From contig JBEBIT010000005.1 in the NCBI GenBank assembly GCA_040080215.1, forward strand, positions 27,374 through 91,373: a DNA stretch of 64,000 nt, read 5' to 3'. The DNA comes from CAIUGU01 sp040080215 (lineage in GTDB: Bacteria > Pseudomonadota > Gammaproteobacteria > Steroidobacterales > Steroidobacteraceae). Of this stretch, positions 27,111 to 35,370 are shown piece after piece. The position numbers and the translations under genes were made by a program. Within the stretch, counting starts at the first letter, position 1. Every line of letters begins with the position of its first letter. Under the pieces are notes generated by a model, which did not search any database, was not told the origin of the DNA, and was given only the letters and a program-made list of their open reading frames with translations.

Positions 27111-27146
27111 GCGGGGGCGGGTGGATTGCATTCCATCCGCCCCCGC
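27111..27146 (+). terminator. Strong GC hairpin after the cytochrome b5/Ig gene
   Basis: A fifteen-base inverted repeat with one mismatch (27111-27125 and 27132-27146) and a six-base loop lies 11 bases after the stop. The convergent NmrA gene ends at 27204 on the other strand, so the stem may serve both. No U-tract is seen. Confidence 0.65.
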
Positions 27147-27203
27147 CTGCTTACACCCCTGCGCGTTCCTCCTATCGCTGCCAGCGATGTCCGCTGGCTC
27201 GAT

Positions 27204-28151
27204 CTATCGCGCTGGCTTGCCCCACCCTGCGCTGACCAGGTAGTCCTCGAAAGTCATCAGCCACGGATACTGCTTGCGCAGCGCCGCGACATCCACGGGA
27301 TCGCTGTTCTCGAGATACCACGCTTCACGCGCGACAGCCGTGGGCGTCGCGGTGGCCTTGTACTCTTCCCACGGGATCTGGCGATAGCGCACGGGCTTGC
27401 CGAGCACACGGCCCATGGCCGCTGCCACGTTGGCATAGCTGATCTGCTCTCCGGCAATCGTCTCGGCGCGGCCCAACCACTCGGCCGGATGATCGAAAGC
27501 CTCGGCCGCAAAGCGGCCGATGTCGCGCGGAGCGATGTAGACGCGAGCGAGGTCCGCAGGCAGCGGCCCGCTGAACTCTCCCTGCTCGGCGTCCGCGCGG
27601 AACTCATCGAACCCGCTCATGAAGCTCGCAGGCCGAATGATCGTGTACGGCAGCGACAGCGACTTCACGTAGTTCTCGATCTCGAGCTTGCTCTCGAACT
27701 GCGGCACTCCGGTCCCGAGCGGCGCCTTTGCCACGGACGTGTAGACGAAATGCCGCACGCCCGCCCGCTTGGCGGCATCTGCAAAAGCCTTGCCCTGGCG
27801 AATCTCGGCATCGGTGCCGACGCCGCGGTACTGCTGCACGGAGAACGCCCCGTAGGCGCCTGCGAACGCGCGATCCAGGGAAGCGGCATCGTCGAAGTCG
27901 CCGCGGACCGGTTCGACGCCGAGCTTGGCCAGGGCCTGCGACGCGGGACTGTCGGGATTGCGGGTCAGTCCGCGCACGCGGTAGCCCCGGGCCGCCAGTT
28001 CGCGAGCGACCGCACCGCCTTGCGTACCGGTTGCGCCGGCCACGAGAATGATACGCGCACCGCGGTCGGCTTCCTGCGCCGCATTCGCCGACGACAACGC
28101 GACGCATCCGGCCAGCATCACCAGCAGCGCGCGGAACAAGTTTCGATTCAT
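27204..28151 (-). CDS. NmrA-family NAD(P)-binding protein with export signal
   Basis: This 315-residue protein has an atypical short-chain-dehydrogenase (NmrA/HSCARG) fold with the dinucleotide motif VAGATGTQGGAVA after the signal and the family blocks RGLTRNPDSPAS and YTIIRPASF. Its first 24 residues form a signal sequence (MNRNLFRALLVMLAGCVALSSANA). This could be a Sec signal cut at ANA or, because of LAGC at residues 13-16, a lipoprotein signal. Proteins of this family normally sense NADP+ or reduce quinones in the cytoplasm, so an exported member is odd. It follows the FMN dehydrogenase gene after 29 bases on the same strand, which suggests an operon. Confidence 0.87.
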   Translation of the reverse strand: MNRNLFRALLVMLAGCVALSSANAAQEADRGARIILVAGATGTQGGAVARELAARGYRVRGLTRNPDSPASQALAKLGVEPVRGDFDDAASLDRAFAGAYGAFSVQQYRGVGTDAEIRQGKAFADAAKRAGVRHFVYTSVAKAPLGTGVPQFESKLEIENYVKSLSLPYTIIRPASFMSGFDEFRADAEQGEFSGPLPADLARVYIAPRDIGRFAAEAFDHPAEWLGRAETIAGEQISYANVAAAMGRVLGKPVRYRQIPWEEYKATATPTAVAREAWYLENSDPVDVAALRKQYPWLMTFEDYLVSAGWGKPAR

Positions 28152-28180
28152 GGTGGCTTCCTCGTCCGGACCTGGATGGA

Positions 28181-29419
28181 TCAGGCCTTCCAGTCAGGCG
28201 TAGCGACATAGTCGCGAGTGATGTCGGCCACCGTGCGCGTGCCGCAGTTGCCCATCACGAGCTTGAGCTCGCGCTGCATGATGTCGAGCACGCGATCGAC
28301 GCCAGGCTGGCCGAACGCACCGAGGCCCCACAGGAACGGACGCCCGATGCCTACTGCAGTGGCACCGAGGGCCAGCGCCTTGAACACATCCGTGCCGCGG
28401 CGAACTCCGCCGTCGATGTACACCGGGATGCGACCTGCGACGGCGGCCGCGACTTCCGGCAAGGATTCAATGGTTGATCGGGCCGTCTCCGTGCTGCGCC
28501 CGCCGTGATTCGACAACAGCACCGCATCGACGCCGTGCTCTACACACAGCTTCGCGTCTTCGCCGGAGTCGATGCCCTTGATCATCAGTTTGCCCTTCCA
28601 GATCTTGCGCAGCCGGTCCACATAGGCCCAGTCCATCTCGGGATTCTGGGTTCGCACGCCTTCCATGTTGATTCCCTTGTACATCGGGCGCTCGCCGTTC
28701 GCGGCTCCGGGTTCTCCACTTCCGTGGCACGACGCACACACGCTAAGGTCCTTCGGCCGCGTGCGCAGGTAGGTTTCGCTGAATCGGCCGGTGGTGTTGT
28801 CCACAGTGAGCGCAAGCACGGGACACCCTGCAGCCTCGACTCGCTTCACGAGCTTTTCGCAGGCGTCCCAGGATCCGGGCGCATACAGCTGGAACCAGAC
28901 GGGTCGGCCGTGCGCCTTGTTGACATCCTCCACATGATGCGACGTCATCGTCGACAGCATCTGCAATGAACCCCGTGCTTTCGCCGCCCGCGCCACCGCC
29001 AGTTCGCCATCGGGATGGAAGCTTCGCTCGCCCCCGGTCGGGCACAGGAAAATGGGGCTGTCGTAGGCGGCGCCAAACAGGGTGACGTGCATGTCGACCT
29101 TGGTCGCGTCGCGCAGACGGCGGGGCCGCAACTGCACATGCGAATAACCATCGCGATTAGCATGCAGCGTGGCATCGGAATCGACACCGCTCGCCATGTA
29201 GGCCCAGTGACCCGGCATGACATTGCGCTTGGCGACCGGCTCGAAGTCGAAGACGGTGAGTGCTGTAGCGGGATCCGCAATGAGGTCAGACACATCGAGG
29301 CCTTGCGCCCACGCATCCTGGCTCAACAAGGTACCGAGCCCGCCCACCGACGCGACGTAGGGGCTCGCCGCGAGGAATTGCAGGAACCGGCGGCGGGCAA
29401 TGGCAGTGGTGTTGTCCAT
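28181..29419 (-). CDS. TAT-exported FMN-dependent alpha-hydroxy-acid dehydrogenase with internal heme-c motif
   Basis: This 412-residue protein begins with a twin-arginine signal (ARRRFLQFLAASP) and then shows a complete FMN-dependent L-2-hydroxy-acid dehydrogenase barrel: FLCPTGGERSFHPDGE, WFQLYAPG, the FMN lysine K281 in MIKGID, the catalytic histidine H305 in LSNHGGRS and the phosphate site YIDGGVRRGTDVFKALALGA. Inside the variable loop 4, residues 228-232 read CASCH, a c-type heme attachment site (codons at 28724-28738). Family members normally lack this; yeast flavocytochrome b2 instead has an N-terminal b5 domain. The protein would pass electrons from lactate-like substrates to its own heme. 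It lies between the NmrA and ACMSD-like genes. Confidence 0.88.
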   Translation of the reverse strand: MDNTTAIARRRFLQFLAASPYVASVGGLGTLLSQDAWAQGLDVSDLIADPATALTVFDFEPVAKRNVMPGHWAYMASGVDSDATLHANRDGYSHVQLRPRRLRDATKVDMHVTLFGAAYDSPIFLCPTGGERSFHPDGELAVARAAKARGSLQMLSTMTSHHVEDVNKAHGRPVWFQLYAPGSWDACEKLVKRVEAAGCPVLALTVDNTTGRFSETYLRTRPKDLSVCASCHGSGEPGAANGERPMYKGINMEGVRTQNPEMDWAYVDRLRKIWKGKLMIKGIDSGEDAKLCVEHGVDAVLLSNHGGRSTETARSTIESLPEVAAAVAGRIPVYIDGGVRRGTDVFKALALGATAVGIGRPFLWGLGAFGQPGVDRVLDIMQRELKLVMGNCGTRTVADITRDYVATPDWKA

Positions 29420-29473
29420 GGTGGTGTCCCTTGAGGATCGCTGTTGTTCTCGGATCGATCAGGCGCAGGCAGG

Positions 29474-30565
29474 TCAGAGCCTGAACAGGCGGGCGGCATT
29501 GCCGCCCAGGATCGCTTCCTTGTCTGCCGCCGACAGATGAGGCGAGTTGAGCACGAAGTCGATGCCGACGGGCCAGTCGAATGGAAAGTCCGTGCCGTAG
29601 AGAATCTGGCTCGACCCGGTCTCGGCGACCAGGTGCCGCAGACCTTCGTCGTGAAACACCATGGTGTCGGCAAATAGTTCCTTCTTGAAGTATTCGCTCG
29701 GGCGCTTCTTGAGCGCGCGGCAATCCGCGCCCGGGCCACGATCGCACAGGGCATCGGAACGACCGCTGTAAGAAGCCAGATAGCCGCCGCCGTGCGCCGC
29801 GCAGATCTTGAGGCCCGGAAACTTGTCCAACGTGCCGTCGAAGATCAGGTGCGACAGGAACACGGTGGTCTCGAGCGGATTGCCGATGGTGTTGGCGAGG
29901 AAGCCCTTGCCCGCGAGGCGTGGATTGATCGTCGTGCCTTGTGCAGGCTGCGGATGCATGAAGACCAGCACCCCGAGTGCTTCGGCACGCGCCCAGAACG
30001 GATCGAACTTCGGATGGGACAATTCGTCGTTCTGCACGCTGCCACCGATCGAGACGCCGCGGAAACCCTGTTTCTCCACGGCCTGCGTGAGCTGCGCCGC
30101 GGCCAGCTCCGGAAACTGCAGCGCCACCGTCGCGAGCCCGACAAACCGATCGGGCCGCGCGGCACACCACGCAGCGATCTTCTCGTTCTGGATGCGGACG
30201 ATCTCGCGCGCGACGGGCTCATCGGTGCCGTACCACCATGAATTGATGCTGAGCACCTGTGTATCGATGCCTTCCTTGTCAAGATAGGCGAGCCGCTCGG
30301 GCCCCATCACGAGCCCGGGCGTCTTGACGAGATCATCCAGCGTCGTCGCAAGCGGCGTGTTTGCGACGAGCGTTGCGACGTCCGGAAACACGCAGTGCCC
30401 GTGGACATCGAAGACCCGCACGCGCTTGCCGCCGATCGAGACTTGCCTGCGTGCCGGAGCGGCCGCAAGGGCCCGTGACGAAGTGGCGGCGAGTCCGCCA
30501 CCCAGCAATGCCATGCCAGCCGTTCCCGTGGCGAGTGCCTGCAGTACCTGTCTTCTCGAAGCCAT
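29474..30565 (-). CDS. TAT-exported ACMSD-like amidohydrolase/decarboxylase
   Basis: This 363-residue protein has a TAT-type signal (SRRQVLQALATGTAGMALLGG) and an amidohydrolase-2 barrel of the type of 2-amino-3-carboxymuconate-6-semialdehyde decarboxylase: VFDVHGHCVFP for the first metal histidines, GVLVFMHPQPA, CAAHGGGYLASYSGR and the catalytic aspartate in ILYGTDFPFDWP. Relatives decarboxylate or hydrolyse aromatic-acid ring-cleavage intermediates. The signal peptide is unusual for the family. It lies in a run of minus-strand exported redox enzymes and starts 39 bases after the Mo hydroxylase stop. Confidence 0.88.
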   Translation of the reverse strand: MASRRQVLQALATGTAGMALLGGGLAATSSRALAAAPARRQVSIGGKRVRVFDVHGHCVFPDVATLVANTPLATTLDDLVKTPGLVMGPERLAYLDKEGIDTQVLSINSWWYGTDEPVAREIVRIQNEKIAAWCAARPDRFVGLATVALQFPELAAAQLTQAVEKQGFRGVSIGGSVQNDELSHPKFDPFWARAEALGVLVFMHPQPAQGTTINPRLAGKGFLANTIGNPLETTVFLSHLIFDGTLDKFPGLKICAAHGGGYLASYSGRSDALCDRGPGADCRALKKRPSEYFKKELFADTMVFHDEGLRHLVAETGSSQILYGTDFPFDWPVGIDFVLNSPHLSAADKEAILGGNAARLFRL

Positions 30566-30604
30566 GTAGTCCTCGTTGCTCGATGCGGCGTTGGTTTGGA
30601 AGGA

Positions 30605-32806
30605 TCAGCTTAGCGCGGCCTTCACGCGGTCCGGCCCCAACGGCAGGTCGCGCAATCGCTTACCGGTGGCATGCGTGAAGGCATTTGCAATGGCGGCGAC
30701 CGTCGGCCCTTGCGAGCCTTCGCCGGCACCCAGCGACCGCTCACCGGGGCGGTTGATCAACTCGACGGTCACGCGCGGTACTTCGGGGAATCGCAGGATG
30801 GGGTAGCTCGCCCAGTCGTGCGTCGTGACGCGCTCGCGAGTAAAACTCATGGACTCCTTCAGCGTCCAGCTCGTGGACTGGATCACGCCGCCCTCCATCT
30901 GGTTGGCGAGGCCGTCGGGATTGATGATCTGCCCGGCATCGGCAGCCACATACACCTCCGGAACACGGATCGCTCCGGTCGCACGGTCTACTTCGATCTC
31001 GGCAATCACGGCGACATAGCAGGCCAGCGTCTTGTAGCGCGCAAAACCGATGCCGCGTCCGCGCGTGCCATCACCCTTGTCCCCTGCGCGCCAGCGCGCC
31101 ATCGTCGCCACGCGTTCTATGACAGCCCGCGCGCGCGGATCGGAGAGATGGGCAAGGCGCAGCGCCACCGGATCGGCCCCCGCGAGCAACGCGAGTTCGT
31201 CGACAAACGATTCCGTCGCCCAGACGTTGGCGTAGGCACCGAGCGTCCGCAGTGCCGACACGCGAATCGGCATCGGCTTGATGAGGTGGTTGACGACGTG
31301 CTGCCTGGGAAAGTCGTAGAGCGGAATGGCATTGCGGTCGCCGCCTCCTGCTGGCTGCGCGATCATCCGGGGCGGCGCGGGGGCCACGGGGTTCGAGATG
31401 TCCCACGCCGCGAGGAGGTTGACGCCACCGGGCTCGCCGGGACGAGTCGTGTGCGTGTTGCTCCAGACGTCGTAGTTCCAGTCGACGATGCGCTGGCCCT
31501 TGATGGCGGCCTGCAGACGCATCGTCATCGCGGCACCATACGGCGCCCATGCGAATTCGTCTTCCCGCATCCACTGCACGCGCACCGGCCTTCCCGGGAC
31601 TGCACGTGCGAGCAAGGCCGCATCCAGCGCGACATCGTCCGCGCCGTTGTGGCCGTAGCATCCCGCGCCGGGCACGTGGATGCAGTGGATGTCGCTGGCG
31701 GGCACGCGCAGCGCGCCGGTCATGTGTTCCTGCAGCGGGAAGACGCCCTGGGATTGCGTCCAAACGGTCCATTTGCCTTCCGCGAACTGCGCCACGGCGC
31801 ACGATGGACCGATCGAGGCATGGGACAAATAGGGTTTTCGGTAGGTGGCCGACAGCGACGTCGCATCGGCCGGCACCGCCGCCTGTTTGTCGCTGATCAC
31901 CTTGTCCTCGGTGGGCAAGGCCATCAGCGCGTCGTGGATGTGCGCGGGATCCGGCAGGTCGCGCCCGCCCGTCCATACCGCACTCGCGATCAATGCCGTC
32001 CGCGCCGCAACGGCCTGCTCTTCGCGCTCCGCCACGACGCCAAGGAAATTCCCATCGCGAACGACGGCTACGACGCCGGGCATCGCGGCGATCCTCGCCT
32101 GGTCGAAGGACGCGAGCGTCGCGCCGTAGCGAGGCGCACGCACGATGCGACCGTGGACCATGCCCGGCAAGCGCACATCCTGGACATAGGACGGCTGCCC
32201 CGTGACCTTCGCGGGAAAGTCAGCGCGCGGAATGCGCGTCCCGACAATCGTGTAGGTTGCCGCGTCCTTGGGCTTGACCGCACCGGTGGCCTCTCGCCGC
32301 AACGACAGGTCACCCGCGAGCTGTCCGTACGTGACCCGGCGTCCATCGGCGGCAGTGATCACGCCATTGCTGACACTCAAGGAATCCGCGGCCACGCCAA
32401 ACTGCCTGGCCGCCTGCGCCACCAGCAGTGAACGCACTTCGGCACCGGCCAGCCGCAATGCCGTGCCGCTGTTTTCGATCGACTGGCTGCCCGAAGTCTG
32501 GCCTTCGTCCGGCGTACGGCTCGTATCGCCCGAGATCATCTGCACGCGACTGAGTGGCAGATCGAGCTCTTCGGCTGCGATCTGCGCGAGTGCGGTCACG
32601 ATGCCCTGCCCGAGTTCCACCTTGCCGGTGCACACCGTGGCGAGCCCTTGCCCGTCGATGCGGATCCACGCGTCGAGCATCCGGTTGTCGTTGAGACTGC
32701 CCGGCAATCTGGTCTGCGCCAGGCTCCATTTGCCGTCCAGCGAGAATCCGATGACCAGCGCACCGAGACCGGCGGTGAACCCGCGCCGCGAGAGGGTCGG
32801 CGTCAT
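30605..32806 (-). CDS. Mo-hydroxylase large subunit (isoquinoline 1-oxidoreductase beta-like)
   Basis: This 733-residue protein belongs to the xanthine dehydrogenase family in its IorB form. It has a TAT signal (LSRRGFTAGLGALVIGFSL), then the two-part molybdopterin domain with KVELGQGIVTALAQIAAEEL, the swapped-order aldehyde-oxidase hammerhead (RADFPAKVTGQPSYVQDVRL), and the catalytic glutamate in GAGEGSQGP near the C-terminus. With the Fe-S subunit encoded just upstream, it would hydroxylate an N-heterocycle or aldehyde outside the inner membrane. Its ATG at 32806 overlaps the small-subunit stop as ATGA. No Mo-cofactor maturation gene (XdhC-like) is adjacent. Confidence 0.93.
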   Translation of the reverse strand: MTPTLSRRGFTAGLGALVIGFSLDGKWSLAQTRLPGSLNDNRMLDAWIRIDGQGLATVCTGKVELGQGIVTALAQIAAEELDLPLSRVQMISGDTSRTPDEGQTSGSQSIENSGTALRLAGAEVRSLLVAQAARQFGVAADSLSVSNGVITAADGRRVTYGQLAGDLSLRREATGAVKPKDAATYTIVGTRIPRADFPAKVTGQPSYVQDVRLPGMVHGRIVRAPRYGATLASFDQARIAAMPGVVAVVRDGNFLGVVAEREEQAVAARTALIASAVWTGGRDLPDPAHIHDALMALPTEDKVISDKQAAVPADATSLSATYRKPYLSHASIGPSCAVAQFAEGKWTVWTQSQGVFPLQEHMTGALRVPASDIHCIHVPGAGCYGHNGADDVALDAALLARAVPGRPVRVQWMREDEFAWAPYGAAMTMRLQAAIKGQRIVDWNYDVWSNTHTTRPGEPGGVNLLAAWDISNPVAPAPPRMIAQPAGGGDRNAIPLYDFPRQHVVNHLIKPMPIRVSALRTLGAYANVWATESFVDELALLAGADPVALRLAHLSDPRARAVIERVATMARWRAGDKGDGTRGRGIGFARYKTLACYVAVIAEIEVDRATGAIRVPEVYVAADAGQIINPDGLANQMEGGVIQSTSWTLKESMSFTRERVTTHDWASYPILRFPEVPRVTVELINRPGERSLGAGEGSQGPTVAAIANAFTHATGKRLRDLPLGPDRVKAALS

Positions 32807-33273
32807 GGCGCTGCCTTCATTGCCGCGGCCGCGCGCAACACGGCCCGCACGACGCGATTGTGCGACCCGCAACGGCAGAGATTGCCCGCGAGTGCCGTCC
32901 GTATCTCCGCATCCGAGGGGTCCGGCTTGGCGTCGAGCAGCGCCTTCGCCGTCATGATCATCCCGTTGGTGCAGTAGCCGCACTGGGCCGCCTGCTCCTC
33001 GATGAAGGCACGCTGCAGCGGATGCAGGTGTTCTGGGGTACCGAGTCCTTCGAGCGTCACGATGGCGGCCCGACCCACCGACCCTGCCGGCACCACGCAT
33101 GAGCGGGTGGCAACGCCATTGACCAGCACGGTACAGGCCCCGCATTGGGCGAGGCCGCACCCGAACTTGGGCCCGTTCATCTCAAGGTCGTTGCGCAGCA
33201 CATAGAGCAGGGGTGTCTGCGGCTCGGCCGGGACGGAATGGACGGCGCCATTGACTGTCAGATCGATTGCCAC
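32803..33273 (-). CDS. Mo-hydroxylase small subunit, 2x[2Fe-2S] (isoquinoline 1-oxidoreductase alpha-like)
   Basis: This 156-residue iron-sulfur subunit has a plant-ferredoxin domain with GCGLAQCGACTVLVNG and a later cysteine, and a second helical domain with QCGYCTNGMI and LCRCGSHNR. It passes electrons from the molybdenum centre to an acceptor. The start is a GTG at 33273 with GGGG seven bases upstream (protein MAIDLTVNGA). An ATG 49 codons upstream gives a tail without homology. The subunit has no signal of its own, so it would be co-exported with the TAT-tagged large subunit after folding together. Confidence 0.92.
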   Translation of the reverse strand: MAIDLTVNGAVHSVPAEPQTPLLYVLRNDLEMNGPKFGCGLAQCGACTVLVNGVATRSCVVPAGSVGRAAIVTLEGLGTPEHLHPLQRAFIEEQAAQCGYCTNGMIMTAKALLDAKPDPSDAEIRTALAGNLCRCGSHNRVVRAVLRAAAAMKAAP

Positions 33274-33476
33274 TACGAGCCCCCTGTGAGCGGATCTCAA
33301 GCCCGCTTGGGGGTTGAGCCTTACACAGTCGCCGGGCTTTGGGTAGTGGTCCGGACGGGGGCAGAAACGCCCTCGTCGCCCCGATAGATGCTGCGCCGCG
33401 GCCATGTAATCGATTGTCATTTTTCGACAGCGGATGCAGACTCACGCACCATCACATGCTCAAGGCGGGGATTCAC

Positions 33477-34703
33477 ATGCGTACCCAGACAGTCCTCACG
33501 GTCACCGGCTGCCTGGCCGCGTTGCTGGCCGCGGCCGCGTCCCTCGCCGCGCAACCGGCGAACCCGACTCCCACGGCCGCGCCGCAGAAGTCCGAATACC
33601 AGCTGCAGATGGAGCGGGAACAGCAGGAACACCCCGTCCTCAAGATCGGGGCCGCCCTGCCCGACTTCGCGCTCAAGGGGGTGGACGGCAGGATCCACAC
33701 CCCGGCGGACTACAAGGACAGCCCGGTCCTCATGGTCATGTTCATTTCGAACCACTGCCCCGCCTCGCAGAACTACGAGTCGCGGATGAAGCAGATCACG
33801 GCCGACTACGCCGGCAAGGGCGTCCAGGTGATTGCGATCGCCCCGAACGGCCCGCAAGCCGTCGCGCCCCGCGAACTGAATTACAGCGACGTCGACGACT
33901 CGTTCGACGCCATGGTGGAACGCGCCACGCACCGCCAGTTTCCGTTCCCCTACCTCTACGACGGCGAGACGCAGGCGATCGCACACCAGTTCGGCCCGAA
34001 GGTGACGCCGCACGTGTTCATCTTCGACAAGGACCGCAAACTGCGCTTCGAGGGCCGCATCGACGACGCGATGCGCGAAGTGAATGCGAAGACCCATGAA
34101 ACGCGGGACGCGCTCGATGCCCTGCTCGCCGGCAAGCCGGTTGCGGTCGAGACCACGCCGGTGTTCGGCTGCAGCACGAAGTGGAACACGGCGGTCGCAG
34201 GCAAGCAGCGCGAACTGAAGGAATGGCAAGCCAAGCCGGTCGCCGTCGAAAGCACCACGCTCGCGGGCCTGCAGCAACTGATGAAGAACCCCACGGGCAA
34301 GATGCTGATGATCAACTTCTGGGCCACGTGGTGCGGCCCTTGCCAGGTGGAATATCCGGAACTGCTGACGTCGTACCTGTGGTATCGCAGCCGCGACTTC
34401 GAATTCGTGTCGGTGTCCGTGGACGCGCCGAGCGATCGCGCTGCAGTGACGCGCTTCCTGGGCGAACACCACTCCGCGATCCGCAACCTGCAGGTCGATA
34501 CGGAAGATGTGTATGCCGTGCAGAAGGCCGTGGATCCGAAATGGCAATCGGGCGTGCCGTACACGATCGTGCTCGCACCCGATGGCACTGTCGTCTACCG
34601 GCGTGATGGCGAAGTGGACATCCTGAAGCTGCGCCGCGCGATCCTCGCCAACCTGCCCGACGTCGGCATGTTCGCCGGCAACCAGGCCTACTGGCGGCAG
34701 TAA
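33477..34703 (+). CDS. Exported double thioredoxin-fold protein (redoxin plus TlpA-like domain)
   Basis: This 408-residue protein has a signal peptide (MRTQTVLTVTGCLAALLAAAASLAAQ) and two thioredoxin-fold domains. The first (about 55-210) is of the AhpC/redoxin type with the single active cysteine C94 in SNHCPAS. The second (about 245-400) is TlpA-like with WCGPC at C286-C289 and the cis-proline GVPYTIVL. Fusing a peroxidase-like and a disulfide-exchange domain could let the second reduce the first in the periplasm. The start at 33477 has AGGCGGGG nearby; an ATG at 33456 is also in frame. It is divergent from the Mo hydroxylase genes. Confidence 0.88.
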   Translation: MRTQTVLTVTGCLAALLAAAASLAAQPANPTPTAAPQKSEYQLQMEREQQEHPVLKIGAALPDFALKGVDGRIHTPADYKDSPVLMVMFISNHCPASQNYESRMKQITADYAGKGVQVIAIAPNGPQAVAPRELNYSDVDDSFDAMVERATHRQFPFPYLYDGETQAIAHQFGPKVTPHVFIFDKDRKLRFEGRIDDAMREVNAKTHETRDALDALLAGKPVAVETTPVFGCSTKWNTAVAGKQRELKEWQAKPVAVESTTLAGLQQLMKNPTGKMLMINFWATWCGPCQVEYPELLTSYLWYRSRDFEFVSVSVDAPSDRAAVTRFLGEHHSAIRNLQVDTEDVYAVQKAVDPKWQSGVPYTIVLAPDGTVVYRRDGEVDILKLRRAILANLPDVGMFAGNQAYWRQ

Positions 34704-34709
34704 ATCTGC

Positions 34710-34732
34710 GGAACCTCTGCTGCAGAGGTTCC
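34710..34732. terminator. Palindromic hairpin between convergent genes
   Basis: A perfect eleven-base inverted repeat around one central base lies exactly between the stop of the double thioredoxin gene (34703) and the stop of the VOC gene (34737), as expected for a shared terminator. Confidence 0.65.
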
Positions 34733-34736
34733 CTGG

Positions 34737-35219
34737 CTACTTCGGGGCCGTATCGGCAACGATCTCGATCTCGTTGCCCTCGCTGTCGTAGACGAGGAAC
34801 GTCTGTACCGGCCCGGCCGGCGCGTTGGCACGCGTCGTCACCGTGGCTCCGCGCTGCTTGAGGAGCTTGTAGGTCGCATCGGGATTCGCCACGGCGAACA
34901 CGATGTGCACCCAGTCCGGCGCAATGCCGGCGGGTTGCGCCAGCGGCGTGGACTTCAACCCCGTGTTCTGCACGAGGGCCACCCCGAAGCCCGGGATTTC
35001 AAGCTCTGCGAACTGGAAGGCGCCGCCCTGCCTGCTGCCACGGCTCGACACCTTGAAGCCGAGCATGTCCTCGTACCACTTCACGGCCCGGTCGATGTCC
35101 GTTACCGCTGCAGTGATGTGATGGGCCTTGAGCCCGAGCGGATTGGCTTGCGCGTGCAACAGTAACGGCAGCGCCGAGACACAGAGAAGCACCGCGAGAC
35201 GACACTCTTTCAGAGTCAT
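34737..35219 (-). CDS. Exported VOC (glyoxalase-fold) protein
   Basis: This 160-residue protein carries a signal peptide (LAVLLCVSALPLLLHAQA) and one vicinal-oxygen-chelate domain: LKAHHITAAVTDIDRAVKWYEDMLGFKV, then WVHIVFAVANPDATYKLLKQRG and the metal glutamate region YDSEGNEIEIV. VOC proteins act as metal-dependent lyases, dioxygenases or binding proteins. Export to the periplasm is uncommon for the fold. The ATG at 35219 is used; the longer frame upstream overlaps the divergent aminotransferase gene. Confidence 0.85.
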   Translation of the reverse strand: MTLKECRLAVLLCVSALPLLLHAQANPLGLKAHHITAAVTDIDRAVKWYEDMLGFKVSSRGSRQGGAFQFAELEIPGFGVALVQNTGLKSTPLAQPAGIAPDWVHIVFAVANPDATYKLLKQRGATVTTRANAPAGPVQTFLVYDSEGNEIEIVADTAPK

Positions 35220-35370
35220 TGCATGCACTCGGGACTGGCGTGGAGTCGCAAGCGGCGACGCGCGTTCGAACGGCTGGAACAGCGGACGCCGCTGAGTATG
35301 CCACAGCCACCAGGCAGCTCGTGACGCGCGCCAGTCTCGCGGCCCGGAGGCGCCTGCTAAGCTTGCCGAC

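Noticed and set aside
26038..27286. Mobile element flanked by direct repeats
   Set aside because: The repeated segment is protein-coding C-terminal NmrA sequence, there is no transposase or inverted termini, and a gene-duplication remnant explains it better.
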